Source: Sorangium cellulosum So0157-2
Lineage (GTDB): Bacteria > Myxococcota_A > Polyangia > Polyangiales > Polyangiaceae
NCBI RefSeq assembly: GCF_000418325.1
Contig: NC_021658.1
Coordinates: forward strand, 11,670,001 to 11,734,000
Direction of reading: 5' to 3'
Length of the DNA: 64,000 nucleotides
Shown: piece after piece, positions 51,314 through 59,982 of the stretch
Layout of the letters: each line of letters starts with the position of its first letter
How positions within the stretch are numbered: the first letter of the stretch is position 1
Notes under the pieces: model-generated
Database searches by the model: none
Told to the model about the DNA's origin: nothing
What the model saw: only the letters and a program-made list of their open reading frames with translations
Position numbers and translations under genes: made by a program

Positions 51314-51715
51314 GACACTTCTCCTTGGTCAATAAAAAGGACAACGAGCGATGGTGAACGCGCGCGCCAGCCGTCCGCGAGAGGTCGATGCGCGCAGCGC
51401 TGCCGTCGCCGCCGTGGGGCGGTCGTCGTCGCCGGAGCTCTCGTGGGCGGACGGCGAGGCGCCTGCCGTCCCACGGCGCGGCGCCCGGGAAGGAACCGGT
51501 CGTCGCCGGCCCCTTCAACCTGGTAGACCGCAGGGGGCCCGGTTCTGGCACGGACCGATGTCGATTCTTGCCTTTTCGTTGTCGCTATATTCTGCAGCCC
51601 AGCGCGTGTGCGCCGGAGGGGGTCGCGCTACGCGAGGTCCTCGGCGATCCGGCAGCGAGCGGCGTGCGCACCCCGCTTGCGGCGGGCGTGGAGCGCGCCT
51701 CCGCAGCGGCGCCGC
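51314..51715. other. Intergenic region upstream of the lipoprotein-sigma-caspase genes
   Basis: 402 bases without a supported gene. It contains an AT-richer patch at about 51330-51345 (TCAATAAAAAGGACAACG) near the lipoprotein RBS and another at 51560-51590 (CGTTGTCGCTATATTCTG). The promoter of the leftward operon should lie here; I cannot define boxes. Confidence 0.4.
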
Positions 51716-52867
51716 TCACCGCGCGCGGAGCGGCCTCCCGCCTCGCGCTCGCTCCTCGCCCACCATGCGCCCGATGCAGTGCTTGAGGCCCGCCTGGAGG
51801 TCGGACAGCGTCGTGATCTCGGCGAGGTCGAGCCCGAGCGAGACGACCGTCTGGGCGACGCTCGGCCGGATCCCGGTGATGATCCCCTCGGCGCCGAGGA
51901 GCCGGATCGCGCGGACGAGATCGACGAGGTAGCTCGCGGTCTTCGTGTCGACCGCCTCGACCCCGGTCAGGTCGAGGAGCGCGAAGCGGGCCTGGGTGCG
52001 CACGACGGCCTGGAGGAGGCTGTCCATCACGTCCGCGGTCCTCGCGCTGTCGACCACGCCGATCATCGGGAGCGCCAGCACGCCGTTCCACACCTGGAGG
52101 ATGGGGGTCGAGAGCTGGCGGATGACCTGCTGCTGCCGCTCGATCAGCGCGAGCCGATCGCGGAGCTCCAGCTCCGCGCGCCGCGACTCGGTGAGATCGA
52201 GGGTGATGCCGACCACGGCGGCCACCTCGCCGCGCTCGTCCTCGATCGGGACGAACCAGTTCTCGAGGGGCTTGCCGTTGGCTTCCGAGACGATGTGGAG
52301 CTGCTCCCCGCGGAGGGCGCGCCGCAGGCCCGCGGTCTCGTGCTCCTTGTAGACGTCGAAGACGCTCCGTCCGACGAACTGGCCTGGCTTCACGCCTGTC
52401 CCCGAGAGGCCCTTGCCGTCCAGGTAGGTGAACACGCCGCGGCCATCGGAGGCCCAGACGATGATCTTGAGGTTGTCGACGAGGGCGCGGAGGATCGCCT
52501 GCTGCTCGACCATTCGCCGGGACGCCGCGACCTCGGAGGTCACGTCGCGGCCGATGCACAGCACGCCGGCCGGCGCTCCGCGGGCATCGAGCACGCGGTG
52601 GTGAGCCCACGCGCACGCCACGTGGCTGCCGTCGCTCCGGGTGTGGCGCAGGCGCCGTTCCCCGCTGTCCTCGTCGAGCAGGCGCCGCCATACGCCCTCG
52701 TCCTCGGGCGTGGGGAGCAGCTCGGCGATGGGTCGGCCGACGGCTTCCTGCCTCGGGACGCCGAGCAGCCGCGCGGCGCTCTCGTTCCATTCCGTGATCG
52801 CGAGATCCGGGCCGTACTCGACCACCGCGAGCGGCGATCGGGCGAGCGTGTGCACGTGTTCCCTCAT
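51716..52867 (-). CDS. PAS-PAS-STAS regulator (RsbR-like)
   Basis: 383 residues from ATG 52867 (MREHVHTLARSPLAVVEYGP). Two PAS domains (about 8-120, DLAITEWNESAARLLGV; and 135-250, IIVWASDGRGVFTYLDGKGL with VGITLDLTESRRAELEL) precede a coiled segment and a STAS domain (about 262-375) with TPILQVWNGVLALPMIGVVD and ALLDLTGVEAVDTKTASYLV, where the Thr of LTGVEAVDT is the usual phosphorylation site. RsbR-type proteins sense signals and act in stressosome or partner-switching cascades. No partner kinase gene is adjacent. The frame upstream to 52990 is open but Arg-rich. Confidence 0.9.
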   Translation of the reverse strand: MREHVHTLARSPLAVVEYGPDLAITEWNESAARLLGVPRQEAVGRPIAELLPTPEDEGVWRRLLDEDSGERRLRHTRSDGSHVACAWAHHRVLDARGAPAGVLCIGRDVTSEVAASRRMVEQQAILRALVDNLKIIVWASDGRGVFTYLDGKGLSGTGVKPGQFVGRSVFDVYKEHETAGLRRALRGEQLHIVSEANGKPLENWFVPIEDERGEVAAVVGITLDLTESRRAELELRDRLALIERQQQVIRQLSTPILQVWNGVLALPMIGVVDSARTADVMDSLLQAVVRTQARFALLDLTGVEAVDTKTASYLVDLVRAIRLLGAEGIITGIRPSVAQTVVSLGLDLAEITTLSDLQAGLKHCIGRMVGEERARGGRPLRAR

Positions 52868-53195
52868 CGTCGTGAGCGCCGTCCGCCGGGTGCCGGCGGC
52901 CTCGGCTGCGCGCCAGCGTAACCCTGGGCACCGTTGGCAGATCAAGCCCCGATGGAGGGATGCGCGGGCGCGGAGACCACGTCTCGGCACGGCGCCCCCG
53001 CTCGTCCGACAACGTGCGCGGGGCGCGTCGCCGAGAGGGCGCGGCGCCGCGCGACGAGCAGCGGCGCCTCGCGCCTACGGGCTTTCGAAGCCAGGGAGGA
53101 GCGCGGGAGGGGCAGAGCTCCCGAGGGCGGCCAGCGGCGTCGCTGCGCGTTCCAGGCCAGCGTCGATCGCCGCTGCCGCGGCGGGAGCCGTCGCG
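52868..53195. other. Intergenic region
   Basis: 328 GC-rich bases with no supported gene. A stretch near 53044-53065 (CCGCGCGACGAGCAGCGGCG) resembles the arm of the inverted repeat at 40831-40981 over about 22 bases with two differences. Otherwise I see nothing. Confidence 0.4.
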
Positions 53196-53894
53196 TTACG
53201 GCGCGCCGCCACCGACCTCGGCATAGCCAGCGTCGCCACCCGCGCCCGCGGTCCCCGGCCAGGAGCCGCCCACGCCGACGGTCGAGGTCTCATAGCCACC
53301 CGCGCCGCCGGCGCCCCCTTGGCCGTAGTATTCGCTCGGGTCTTCGTAGACGTCGATGTTGATGTTCAGCTTGCCGTTGAGCCACAGCGCGCGGTCCCCG
53401 ATGCCGAACTGATACTGAGCCCAGGTCGTCGACTGCGGCGAGACGTAGGTGTAGACCGTCTGCGACGACAGCAGCGTGGCCTCCACCTCCGTTGCGGTCC
53501 CGCCTTCGACCTTCTCGAAGCTCCAGCCCGGAAGCAGGGTGACGTTGTACCCGCCCTGCTCGAGATCGACGAGGATGGAGCTCGCGTCGGGATCTTCGTC
53601 CTCGCTATTGACCGTCAAGACGAGGTTGCCGGGATACGCGGCACCGCCGCCGCTGGTGACGACGCCCACGCCGACGTTCTCGTCGTAGTAGTAGTAGTAG
53701 CCGCTCCGGATCTCGAACGTGGCATTGCGCAGCCGATACTGCGCTCCGGACGGCGCCTCCGCCGCGAGCGGCAAGCTGATCGAGCCGAACGCGTCGTCGT
53801 CATTGCCAGCCTGCGCGGTGCAACCGCCGAGCCCGGCCACGAGCGCCATGCCGGCCACCGCGAGCGCCCCAAATCCCCTGAACGTCTTCATCAT
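53196..53894 (-). CDS. Lipoprotein with glycine-rich C-terminus
   Basis: ATG 53894 has GGGAGGA upstream; 232 residues. A lipobox (LVAGLGGC) is followed by a beta-rich domain (YRLRNATFEIRSGYYYYYDE; GNLVLTVNSEDEDPDASSIL; VDLEQGGYNVTLLPGWSFEK) resembling carboxypeptidase-regulatory or DUF4382-like beta sandwiches. The C-terminal 50 residues are Gly/Ala/Tyr-rich (GQGGAGGAGGYETSTVGVGG) and may be extracellular. No function is assignable. The upstream frame to 54056 is open but the RBS and signal select this start. Confidence 0.82.
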   Translation of the reverse strand: MMKTFRGFGALAVAGMALVAGLGGCTAQAGNDDDAFGSISLPLAAEAPSGAQYRLRNATFEIRSGYYYYYDENVGVGVVTSGGGAAYPGNLVLTVNSEDEDPDASSILVDLEQGGYNVTLLPGWSFEKVEGGTATEVEATLLSSQTVYTYVSPQSTTWAQYQFGIGDRALWLNGKLNINIDVYEDPSEYYGQGGAGGAGGYETSTVGVGGSWPGTAGAGGDAGYAEVGGGAP

Positions 53895-54114
53895 TCTTCT
53901 ATCCTCCCAACAAGCTACCGCTCGGGACCAGCAGTCGCGTGTGCCGCGGGATGCCGCGGTCCCGAGTACGGCCACTGGTAAAAGCAATTCGCGAACCAAC
54001 CTGAAAGTGCGGGATATCTGCGCTTTCTTCCACGGCCTGCGGCCACGGTGGCTCAATCTGGCTCAGCTAGTGTGCCATCGCCGAGCGCGAAGCCGTGTGC
54101 CGCGTGCAGGTCGC

Positions 54115-54315
54115 CCAACCTGGGTCGGGTCGCCCTCAACCCGGGTCGGGTCGCCCCCAACCTGGGTCGGGTCGCGTCCAACCTGGGTCGGGTCGCCGGG
54201 TCGCCCACCCCCCCCTCAACCCGGGTCGGGTCGCGCGCCCTCAACCCGGGTCGGGTCGCGCCGCGCGGGTCGGGTCGCGAAATCTGGATCGCCGCCGGGT
54301 AGCCCCAGCCTGGGT
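54115..54315. repeat. Repeat cluster A (AACCTGGGTCGGGTCGC family)
   Basis: About eight to ten copies of a 19-21 bp unit, CCCAACCTGGGTCGGGTCGC or its AACCCGGGTCGG variant, between 54115 and 54315, directly abutting the stop codon of the LysR gene at 54318. The core CCCAACCTGGG is an imperfect palindrome. The same family recurs in clusters B and C. Confidence 0.9.
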
Positions 54316-54317
54316 CG

Positions 54318-55238
54318 CTAGCTCTCGACCGCCCGACCCCCACGTGCCTTCGACCGTACGCGCAGCGCCTCCACGACATGATCCCGCAAGGCGGCAGTCT
54401 TCTTCGGCAGGTGCCGGCCGCTCGGGAACATCAGGAACACGCCGCCCATCGGCATCGTCCAGCGTGGGAGCACGCGGACAAGCGCTCCGTTGAGCATGTC
54501 CTGCTGCGCCAGGAACGCGGGGAGCAGGCCGATCCCGGCGCCATGGCGCACCGCCTCGCGCACGAAGAACCCGTCGTCCGCGAGCAGCCGGACCCGGAGC
54601 CGCGCGCGGGCGCGCGACGCCTCGTCGCGCGCGAACGGGCTCGCCTTCGCGAGCGCGACGCCGTCGTGCTCCGCGAGATCGTCCAGCGTCCTCGGCGTCC
54701 CCCGCGCGGCCAGGTACGCAGGCGAGGCATACAGCTGCATGTCCAGATCGCCCACCTTGCGCGCGACCAGCGTCGAGTCCCTGGGCGCCTTCCCGACGAA
54801 CCGAAACGCAGCGTCGTACCCCTCCTTCACCAGATCCACGGGCCGGCTCGACAGGTGCATCTCCACCGCGATGCGCGGGTAGCGACGGCAGAAGCCGGCG
54901 AGGATCTCCGCCAGCACCTCGGTCCCAAAGTCCGCCGTCGCGGTGAGGCGCAGCAAACCCGACGGCTCGTCCGCGAGCTCCGGGAGGCCGTCGATCGCCT
55001 CCGTCAGCGCCTTGAGCCGCGAGCCGAGCCGATCGATGAGCGCCTGCCCCGCCGTCGTGAGCGCCACGCTGCGCGTCGTCCGCTGCAAGAGGCGCACGCC
55101 GAGCGACGCCTCCAGCGACGCGATGCCCCGGCTGACCGTCGACTTGGGCACCCCCAGCCGGCGCGCCGCCGCCGTGAAGCTCGCCGCCTCGGCGACGACC
55201 GCGAAGACAGAGAGGTGGTTCAGGTCCATTGTTCCCAT
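54318..55238 (-). CDS. LysR-family transcriptional regulator
   Basis: 306 residues from ATG 55238 (or 303 from ATG 55229). The helix-turn-helix is in FTAAARRLGVPKSTVSRGIA and the effector domain follows (LRLTATADFGTEVLAEILAG; AFRFVGKAPRDSTLVARKVG). It resembles the AaeR/DmlR-like branch. The gene is divergent from the NAD(P)-binding oxidoreductase gene at 55329, the usual LysR-target layout, so it probably controls that gene and itself. The 3' end abuts repeat cluster A. Confidence 0.93.
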   Translation of the reverse strand: MGTMDLNHLSVFAVVAEAASFTAAARRLGVPKSTVSRGIASLEASLGVRLLQRTTRSVALTTAGQALIDRLGSRLKALTEAIDGLPELADEPSGLLRLTATADFGTEVLAEILAGFCRRYPRIAVEMHLSSRPVDLVKEGYDAAFRFVGKAPRDSTLVARKVGDLDMQLYASPAYLAARGTPRTLDDLAEHDGVALAKASPFARDEASRARARLRVRLLADDGFFVREAVRHGAGIGLLPAFLAQQDMLNGALVRVLPRWTMPMGGVFLMFPSGRHLPKKTAALRDHVVEALRVRSKARGGRAVES

Positions 55239-55280
55239 TTCGGAACATACTGACCAATTTTTGCTCGTTGAACCAGTTCC
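55231..55280. promoter_or_regulatory. Candidate LysR operator (GTTCC/GGAAC half-sites)
   Basis: In the 90-base divergent region, GTTCC (55231-55235) and GGAAC (55242-55246) form an inverted repeat with a 6-base spacer over the LysR start, and GAAC/GTTCC recur at 55270-55280. The region between (CAATTTTTGCTC) is AT-rich. This fits an operator plus promoter, but it is a pattern match only. Confidence 0.5.
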
Positions 55281-55328
55281 GAGACAGACCCAACATCTGC
55301 TCTACCTCGTCAACAAGGAGCCCCCACC

Positions 55329-56222
55329 ATGTCTCAGCCTCTCCTCGTTACCGGCGCCGGCGGCCAGCTCGGGCGGCGCGTCGTCGATCTCCTGCTCGCG
55401 CATGGCGCGGGCCCCCTCATCGCCGCCACCCGGCACCCGGAGAAGCTCGGCGAGCTCCGCGCCCGCGGCGTCGAGGTGCGGCGCGCCGACTTCGACGCTC
55501 CCGCCTCGCTGGCAGAGGCGTTCGCCGGCGCGGGGCGGCTGCTGCTCATCAGCACCGACGCGCTGGATCAACCTGGCCGGCGCATCGCGCAGCACCGGAG
55601 CGCGATCCAGGCCGCGGTGAAGGCGGGCGTGCGGCACGTGGTCTACACGTCGTTGACCAACCCCGGGCCGGGCTCGCCGATCACGATCGCGCCCGACCAC
55701 CAGGCCACCGAGGACGCGCTCGCGGAGAGCGGGCTCGGCGCCACCGTCCTGCGCAACAATCTCTACGCCGACTTCCTCGTGGCCTCGCTGCGGCGCGCGC
55801 TCGCGACGGGCCAGCTCGTCGCCGCAGCCGGCGACGGCAAGGCCGGCTACGTCACGCGCGAGGACTGCGCCCGCGCTGCGGCCGCGGCGCTGTCGGCCGA
55901 TTTCGACGGCAAGCGCGTGCTCGACATCACCGGCCCGACCGCCGTCTCTCAGGGCGAGATCGCCCGCATCGCCTCGGAGCTCACGGGCAAGCCGATCGCC
56001 TACGTCCGCGTCCCGCGCGAGGCGCTGGAGCAGGGCATGCAACATGCCGGCGTGCCCACCAAGGCAGCCACCCTGCTCGCCTCCTTCGACGAGGCGATCG
56101 CGCGCGGCACGCTGGATGTGGCCACGCACGCGGTAGAGGAGCTCACCGGAAGGCCCGCAGAGGACGTGCGGAGCTTCCTCGCCCGCCACGAGGCCGCTCT
56201 GCTCGCGCCCGTCGGGCCCTGA
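55329..56222 (+). CDS. NAD(P)H-binding oxidoreductase, NmrA/QorB-like
   Basis: 297 residues. The Rossmann motif VTGAGGQLGRRVV and the following ATRHPEKL (dinucleotide phosphate contact) mark an atypical short-chain dehydrogenase of the NmrA/QOR2 (YtfG) type. YTSLTNPGPG, NNLYADFL and GYVTREDCA are typical. It probably reduces quinones or binds NADPH as a redox sensor. Divergent from its likely LysR regulator with a 90-base gap. The 3' end abuts repeat cluster B. Confidence 0.92.
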   Translation: MSQPLLVTGAGGQLGRRVVDLLLAHGAGPLIAATRHPEKLGELRARGVEVRRADFDAPASLAEAFAGAGRLLLISTDALDQPGRRIAQHRSAIQAAVKAGVRHVVYTSLTNPGPGSPITIAPDHQATEDALAESGLGATVLRNNLYADFLVASLRRALATGQLVAAAGDGKAGYVTREDCARAAAAALSADFDGKRVLDITGPTAVSQGEIARIASELTGKPIAYVRVPREALEQGMQHAGVPTKAATLLASFDEAIARGTLDVATHAVEELTGRPAEDVRSFLARHEAALLAPVGP

Positions 56223-56239
56223 TATCGCCGCCGACCTCG

Positions 56240-56420
56240 CGTCGGTCGGCCAACCTGAGGGGGAGCCTCAACCTGGGGAGCCTCAACCTGGGGAGCCTCA
56301 ACCTCGGTCGGGTCGCAGCGCCCAACCTGGGTCGGGTCGGCGCAACCGGTCGGCGCCCAACCTGGGTCGGGTCGGCGCAACCTGGGTCGGGTCGGCGGCG
56401 GGTCGGCGCCCAACCTGGGT
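56240..56420. repeat. Repeat cluster B
   Basis: Three GGGGAGCCTCAACCT-like 15-bp units (56256-56300) grade into several CCCAACCTGGGTCGG units with GTCGGCG spacers up to 56420. It starts about 18 bases after the oxidoreductase stop and ends at the fragment described at 56422. Confidence 0.88.
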
Positions 56421-56421
56421 C

Positions 56422-56586
56422 GTGACGCCGAGCAACACGGAGGATGCGTCGGCGAACGTCGAGCTCGCGACGCCATCGGGGTTCGATATCTATGCATGGG
56501 ACGGTGCGAAGACATCATCCGACGCGCGCGAAGGTAAGGTAACGCTCGCTCTCTCGGGCAGCCCGGCGCAGCTGGTCGAGCGATGA
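56422..56586 (+). pseudogene. Short open fragment, likely remnant C-terminus of a secreted protein
   Basis: The frame from GTG 56422 to TGA 56586 gives 54 residues (TPSNTEDASANVELATPSGF, DIYAWDGAKTSSDA) ending VTLALSGSPAQLVER. The sequence has the look of a terminal beta-sandwich of a secreted carbohydrate-active protein, cut off at its 5' side by repeat cluster B. No RBS or signal peptide. A hairpin GGGGTC-GCT-GACCCC follows at about 56657. A spurious frame is a real alternative. Confidence 0.4.
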
Positions 56587-56830
56587 TCCGAGACTCTACC
56601 CAGGCGAGACCGACGAGACCACCCGAGAAGCCAGAAGCACGACCCGGGTTTACGGGGGTCGCTGACCCCGGGCAACCCCTGAGTTCTACTCAATCCAGAT
56701 TGACCGACGTTGTCGAAGACAGCGTCGCGCGAATACTCTGCCGTCCGATCCGCCCCTCTCCGAACGGATGTCATCTACGATGACGCCAAAGCCGCCCTCC
56801 TTGCCGTAGCGTCGCGGCGCACCGCTCGAT

Positions 56831-57751
56831 TTAAATCGCGAGCGCGGCGTCCGTTACGCCGGCGCCATGAAACGTGCGCATCCACCACGTCCCCGCAGGG
56901 AATAGGACGCTGCGCACGCCGGCACGCCACCGTTCGAGCGCCGCGCGGTACGACGCGCGAAACGTCCGCACGGCGGCGGAAGCGATTCGCCACGCGTCCT
57001 CCTGCCCTCGACCGACCGCAAAGGTCGGATTGCGATCCCGCAGTGCCTCAAAGCTCGTGGCGCGCTCGTACGGGGAGATTTCGGTGGCTTGCTCGGCGCC
57101 AAGGAAACGGTGGCCTTGTCCCTGAATCTCCGCATGTGCCTGCGCTTCCTGTCGCTCGATCTCGGCGGCGACCTGTTGACGAAAGCCTTCCGCGCTGTCC
57201 TGTTCAATGAGCGGCGGCAACGCGATCGGGAGCGTCGTTTCCTCGGGCCACTGCGGGTTTTCCGGATCGAGATACACCGAGGGACGCGCTGCGCGCAGCA
57301 CACCGCAGCCGAGCTCACGCACATCCACCTTGGCGCCCGGCCACTCACGCGCATACAGGACGAGGCCAGCGGCTACGGGATTCGCGAGGACGTAGGCGAT
57401 CTTCTCCACAAGCGCTGCGCGCGTCAGCAATTGCACTACGCTCGTCGCTTCGTGGTCCCAGACCGGCCCTTCCCACATGCGGAGCACTTTTGTACCGAGC
57501 GCGACGATGCGATGGAAGAATTGCAGGAACCGCGGGAGTACACCCTTCGTGTCTGTCACGATGATGTGCAGGTGCGTTGACATCGCGCAGAACGCGTGCA
57601 CCTCGATGCCGAAGCGGCGCGCTGAGACGGCGAGGGTGTAGACCAGAAGCTGGGTGATGGACGCGTCGGGACGTAAGAGGAGGTGTCGGCGCAGGACGCG
57701 GCGGGTGATCATGTAGGTGGCGCCGGGAATGATCTCGCGGGGCTGGCTCAT
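56831..57751 (-). CDS. REP-associated tyrosine transposase (RAYT, Y1 HUH family)
   Basis: ATG 57751 gives 306 residues (MSQPREIIPGATYMITRRVL); a TTG at 57769 with GGAG upstream would add 6. The HUH motif is in MSTHLHIIVTDTKG and the catalytic-Tyr region in KIAYVLANPVAAGLV, as in IS200/IS605-like RAYT proteins. A long C-terminal extension has YLDPENPQWPEET and a basic end. RAYTs are normally single-copy domesticated transposases that mobilise or maintain REP palindromes. Here the gene sits between repeat clusters B and C. No terminal inverted repeats or target duplications are seen. Confidence 0.88.
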   Translation of the reverse strand: MSQPREIIPGATYMITRRVLRRHLLLRPDASITQLLVYTLAVSARRFGIEVHAFCAMSTHLHIIVTDTKGVLPRFLQFFHRIVALGTKVLRMWEGPVWDHEATSVVQLLTRAALVEKIAYVLANPVAAGLVLYAREWPGAKVDVRELGCGVLRAARPSVYLDPENPQWPEETTLPIALPPLIEQDSAEGFRQQVAAEIERQEAQAHAEIQGQGHRFLGAEQATEISPYERATSFEALRDRNPTFAVGRGQEDAWRIASAAVRTFRASYRAALERWRAGVRSVLFPAGTWWMRTFHGAGVTDAALAI

Positions 57752-57948
57752 GGCCAGGACACACAACAAACTCCGTGCCGGGGGTCGCCACTAATCTTTT
57801 CAAGAACTTGGCGCGCGTCATGGGTGGCGGCCGCCAGGCGGTCGGCCCTGGTGGACGGCTCCCCTGCTATCCCGACCTGGGTAGCATGGGGTTACTGCCA
57901 ACCGATGCTACCCCCGCTACCCTGACCCAGGTTGCTTCGCAGCGCTGA

Positions 57949-58605
57949 CGACCCAACCTGGGTCGGTCGCCCAACCTGGGTCGGTCGCCCAACCTGGGTC
58001 GGTCGCCCAACCTGGGTCGGTCGCCCAACCTGGGTCGGTCGCCCAACCTGGGTCGGTCGCCCAACCTGGGTCGGTCGCCCAACCTGGGTCGGTCGCCCAA
58101 CCTGGGTCGGTCGCCCAACCTGGGTCGGTCGCCCAACCTGGGTCGGTCGCCCAACCTGGGTCGGTCGCCCAACCTGGGTCGGTCGCCCAACCTGGGTCGG
58201 TCGCCCAACCTGGGTCGGTCGCCCAACCTGGGTGGTCGCCTCAACCTGGGTCGGGTCGCCTCCTCAACCTGGGTCGGGTCGGGTCGCCTCAACCTGGGTC
58301 GGGTCGCCTCAACGGGTCGGTCGCCCAACCTGGGTCGGTCGCCCAACCTGGGTCGGTCGCCCAACCTGGGTCGGTCGCCCAACCTGGGTCGGTCGCCCAA
58401 CCTGGGTCGGTCGCCCAACCTGGGTCGGTCGCCCAACCTGGGTCGGTCGCCCAACCTGGGTCGGTCGCCCAACCTGGGTCGGTCGCCCAACCTGGGTCGG
58501 GTCGCCCAACCTGGGTCGGGTCGCACCAACCTAGCTCGGGTCGCACACAGGTCGCACCCCAATCTGGGTCGGGTCGCACACCCCAATCTGGGTCGGGTCG
58601 CAGGA
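57949..58605. repeat. Repeat cluster C: large array of 18-bp palindromic units
   Basis: Fifteen perfect tandem copies of CCCAACCTGGGTCGGTCG run from 57952 to 58221, then variants with GGGTCGGGTCGCC, then ten more perfect copies from 58324 to 58503 and a degenerate tail to 58605. The leftmost unit (57949-57965) is a perfect 7-bp stem CGACCCA-ACC-TGGGTCG; the inner units have one mismatch. The 18-bp period reads as PTWVGR one way and GDRPRL the other, but neither has an RBS or sensible protein. Diverged, partly inverted units lie at 57870-57935. The array ends 45 bases before the next gene. Confidence 0.95.
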
Positions 58606-58650
58606 TCGGCACGAGCCCGCTCGGCCCGCCCCGCATGGTAGCGTCGTCTC

Positions 58651-59982
58651 ATGGAGCTCCGCCTGCGCGGCCTCACCCACCTCGATCCGCTCGCGGTCCC
58701 CCTGCCCCACGGCACCGAGGTGACCACCCGCGTCGACCGCCTCGTCGGCGAGCGCCGCGTCCCGCAGGGCGCCGTCGGGCGCGTCGTCGCCTCGGCGGGC
58801 GCGGAGCTCGACGTCATGGTCGTCGGCGTCGGCGTCGTCCGCTACCGCCGCGACGAGCTCGTCCCGCGCAAGGCCGGACAGGTGCGGCACGCGGAGCGGC
58901 GCAGCGCCGCCTGGGACGCGCTCCGGCCCGCCGTCGTCCTCGAGGCCGTCGTGGGGTCGCGCGCGTGGGGGCTCGCGCACGAGGGGTCCGACACCGACCG
59001 GCGCGGCGTCTTCGCCCTCCCCTTCCCCTGGACCACCGGCCTCGCCGAGCCGCCGCGAGACCTCGTGAGCGCCGACGGCAGCGCCTCGTACTGGGAGGTC
59101 GAGAAGGCCATCCGGCAGGCCCTGCGCGCCGATCCGAACACCCTCGAGCTGCTCTTCGTCCCCACCGCAGAGGCGCGCGACGAGATCGGCGCGTGGATCC
59201 TCGAGGCGCGCAGCGCGTTCGTGTCGTCGGCCATCTACGGCAGCTTCGGCCGCTACGCGCTCTCGCAGCTCAAGCGGCTCTCGCAGGCGCACCGGCTCGC
59301 CGAGCACCGGGAGCGCGTGCTCGACTGGCTCGCGGACGACCCGTCGCTGTCGCTCGACGGCGTCGCCCGGAAGCTCGCCGCCATCAGCCCGCGCGCCGCG
59401 CCCACCGAGGCCGACCGCGCGCTCCAGGCGAAGGAATACATCAAGCAGCTCTACCGCTCGCTCCACGACCAGGGCCTCCTGCCCGCGCGCGACTTCGCCT
59501 CGCTCGCCGCCTTCGCCCGCGAGGGCCGGACCTCGCTCGACCTGTCCCGCGATCTCCGCCCCAAGAACGCCTACAACCTCGTGCGCCTCATCGCGACCGC
59601 CGTCCGCTGGCTGCGCGACGGCGAGGTCGACCTGGCCGTGCAGGGCGAGCTGCGCGAGACGCTCCTCGCCATCAAGGCCGGCGCCTGGCCGCTCGACCGG
59701 ACGATCGCGCTCGCCGAGGCGATGACGCCCGAGCTGGAGGCCGCCCGGCTCGCGACGAAGCTGCCGCCGCACCCCGACGTGCCCCGCGCCGACGCGCTCC
59801 TCCGGCGCGTCCGCGAGGAGGTCGCGAGGCGCCACCTGGCCGCGGCGCCGGGCCCGCTCGGCAAGGACGCGCCCCCCGCGCCGGTCGCCGTCTGGGACGA
59901 CGGGGACGCGGGCGTCGCGCGCGGCGCCGGCGAAGACGGCGAGGGCCGCGGCGGCGGCGACGAGAGAAAGGACGACGCATGA
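58651..59982 (+). CDS. Nucleotidyltransferase with N-terminal SH3-like domain (RlaP/COG3541-like)
   Basis: 443 residues from ATG 58651. Residues 20-80 look like a small SH3/KOW-like barrel (VGERRVPQGAVGRVV ... VVRYRRDELVP). The nucleotidyltransferase core follows with GSRAWGLAHEGSDTDRRGVF (Gly102-Ser103, Asp114, Asp116), then a helical region (YWEVEKAIRQALRADPNTLE; AKEYIKQLYRSLHDQG). The tail is Gly/Asp/Glu-rich. It belongs to the DNA polymerase beta superfamily group that includes RlaP of RNA-repair operons. The target (tRNA, other RNA or protein) is unknown. The next gene overlaps it by 4 bases and is a smaller relative. Confidence 0.85.
   Translation: MELRLRGLTHLDPLAVPLPHGTEVTTRVDRLVGERRVPQGAVGRVVASAGAELDVMVVGVGVVRYRRDELVPRKAGQVRHAERRSAAWDALRPAVVLEAVVGSRAWGLAHEGSDTDRRGVFALPFPWTTGLAEPPRDLVSADGSASYWEVEKAIRQALRADPNTLELLFVPTAEARDEIGAWILEARSAFVSSAIYGSFGRYALSQLKRLSQAHRLAEHRERVLDWLADDPSLSLDGVARKLAAISPRAAPTEADRALQAKEYIKQLYRSLHDQGLLPARDFASLAAFAREGRTSLDLSRDLRPKNAYNLVRLIATAVRWLRDGEVDLAVQGELRETLLAIKAGAWPLDRTIALAEAMTPELEAARLATKLPPHPDVPRADALLRRVREEVARRHLAAAPGPLGKDAPPAPVAVWDDGDAGVARGAGEDGEGRGGGDERKDDA

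Noticed and set aside
57932..58534. A repetitive PTWVGR protein (200 residues)
   Set aside because: It is produced by the 18-bp period of the DNA array. No RBS or leader sequence was seen, and the other strand gives an equally open GDRPRL frame.
57949..58605. CRISPR array
   Set aside because: The units are directly contiguous 18-mers without variable spacers, and no cas genes are present.
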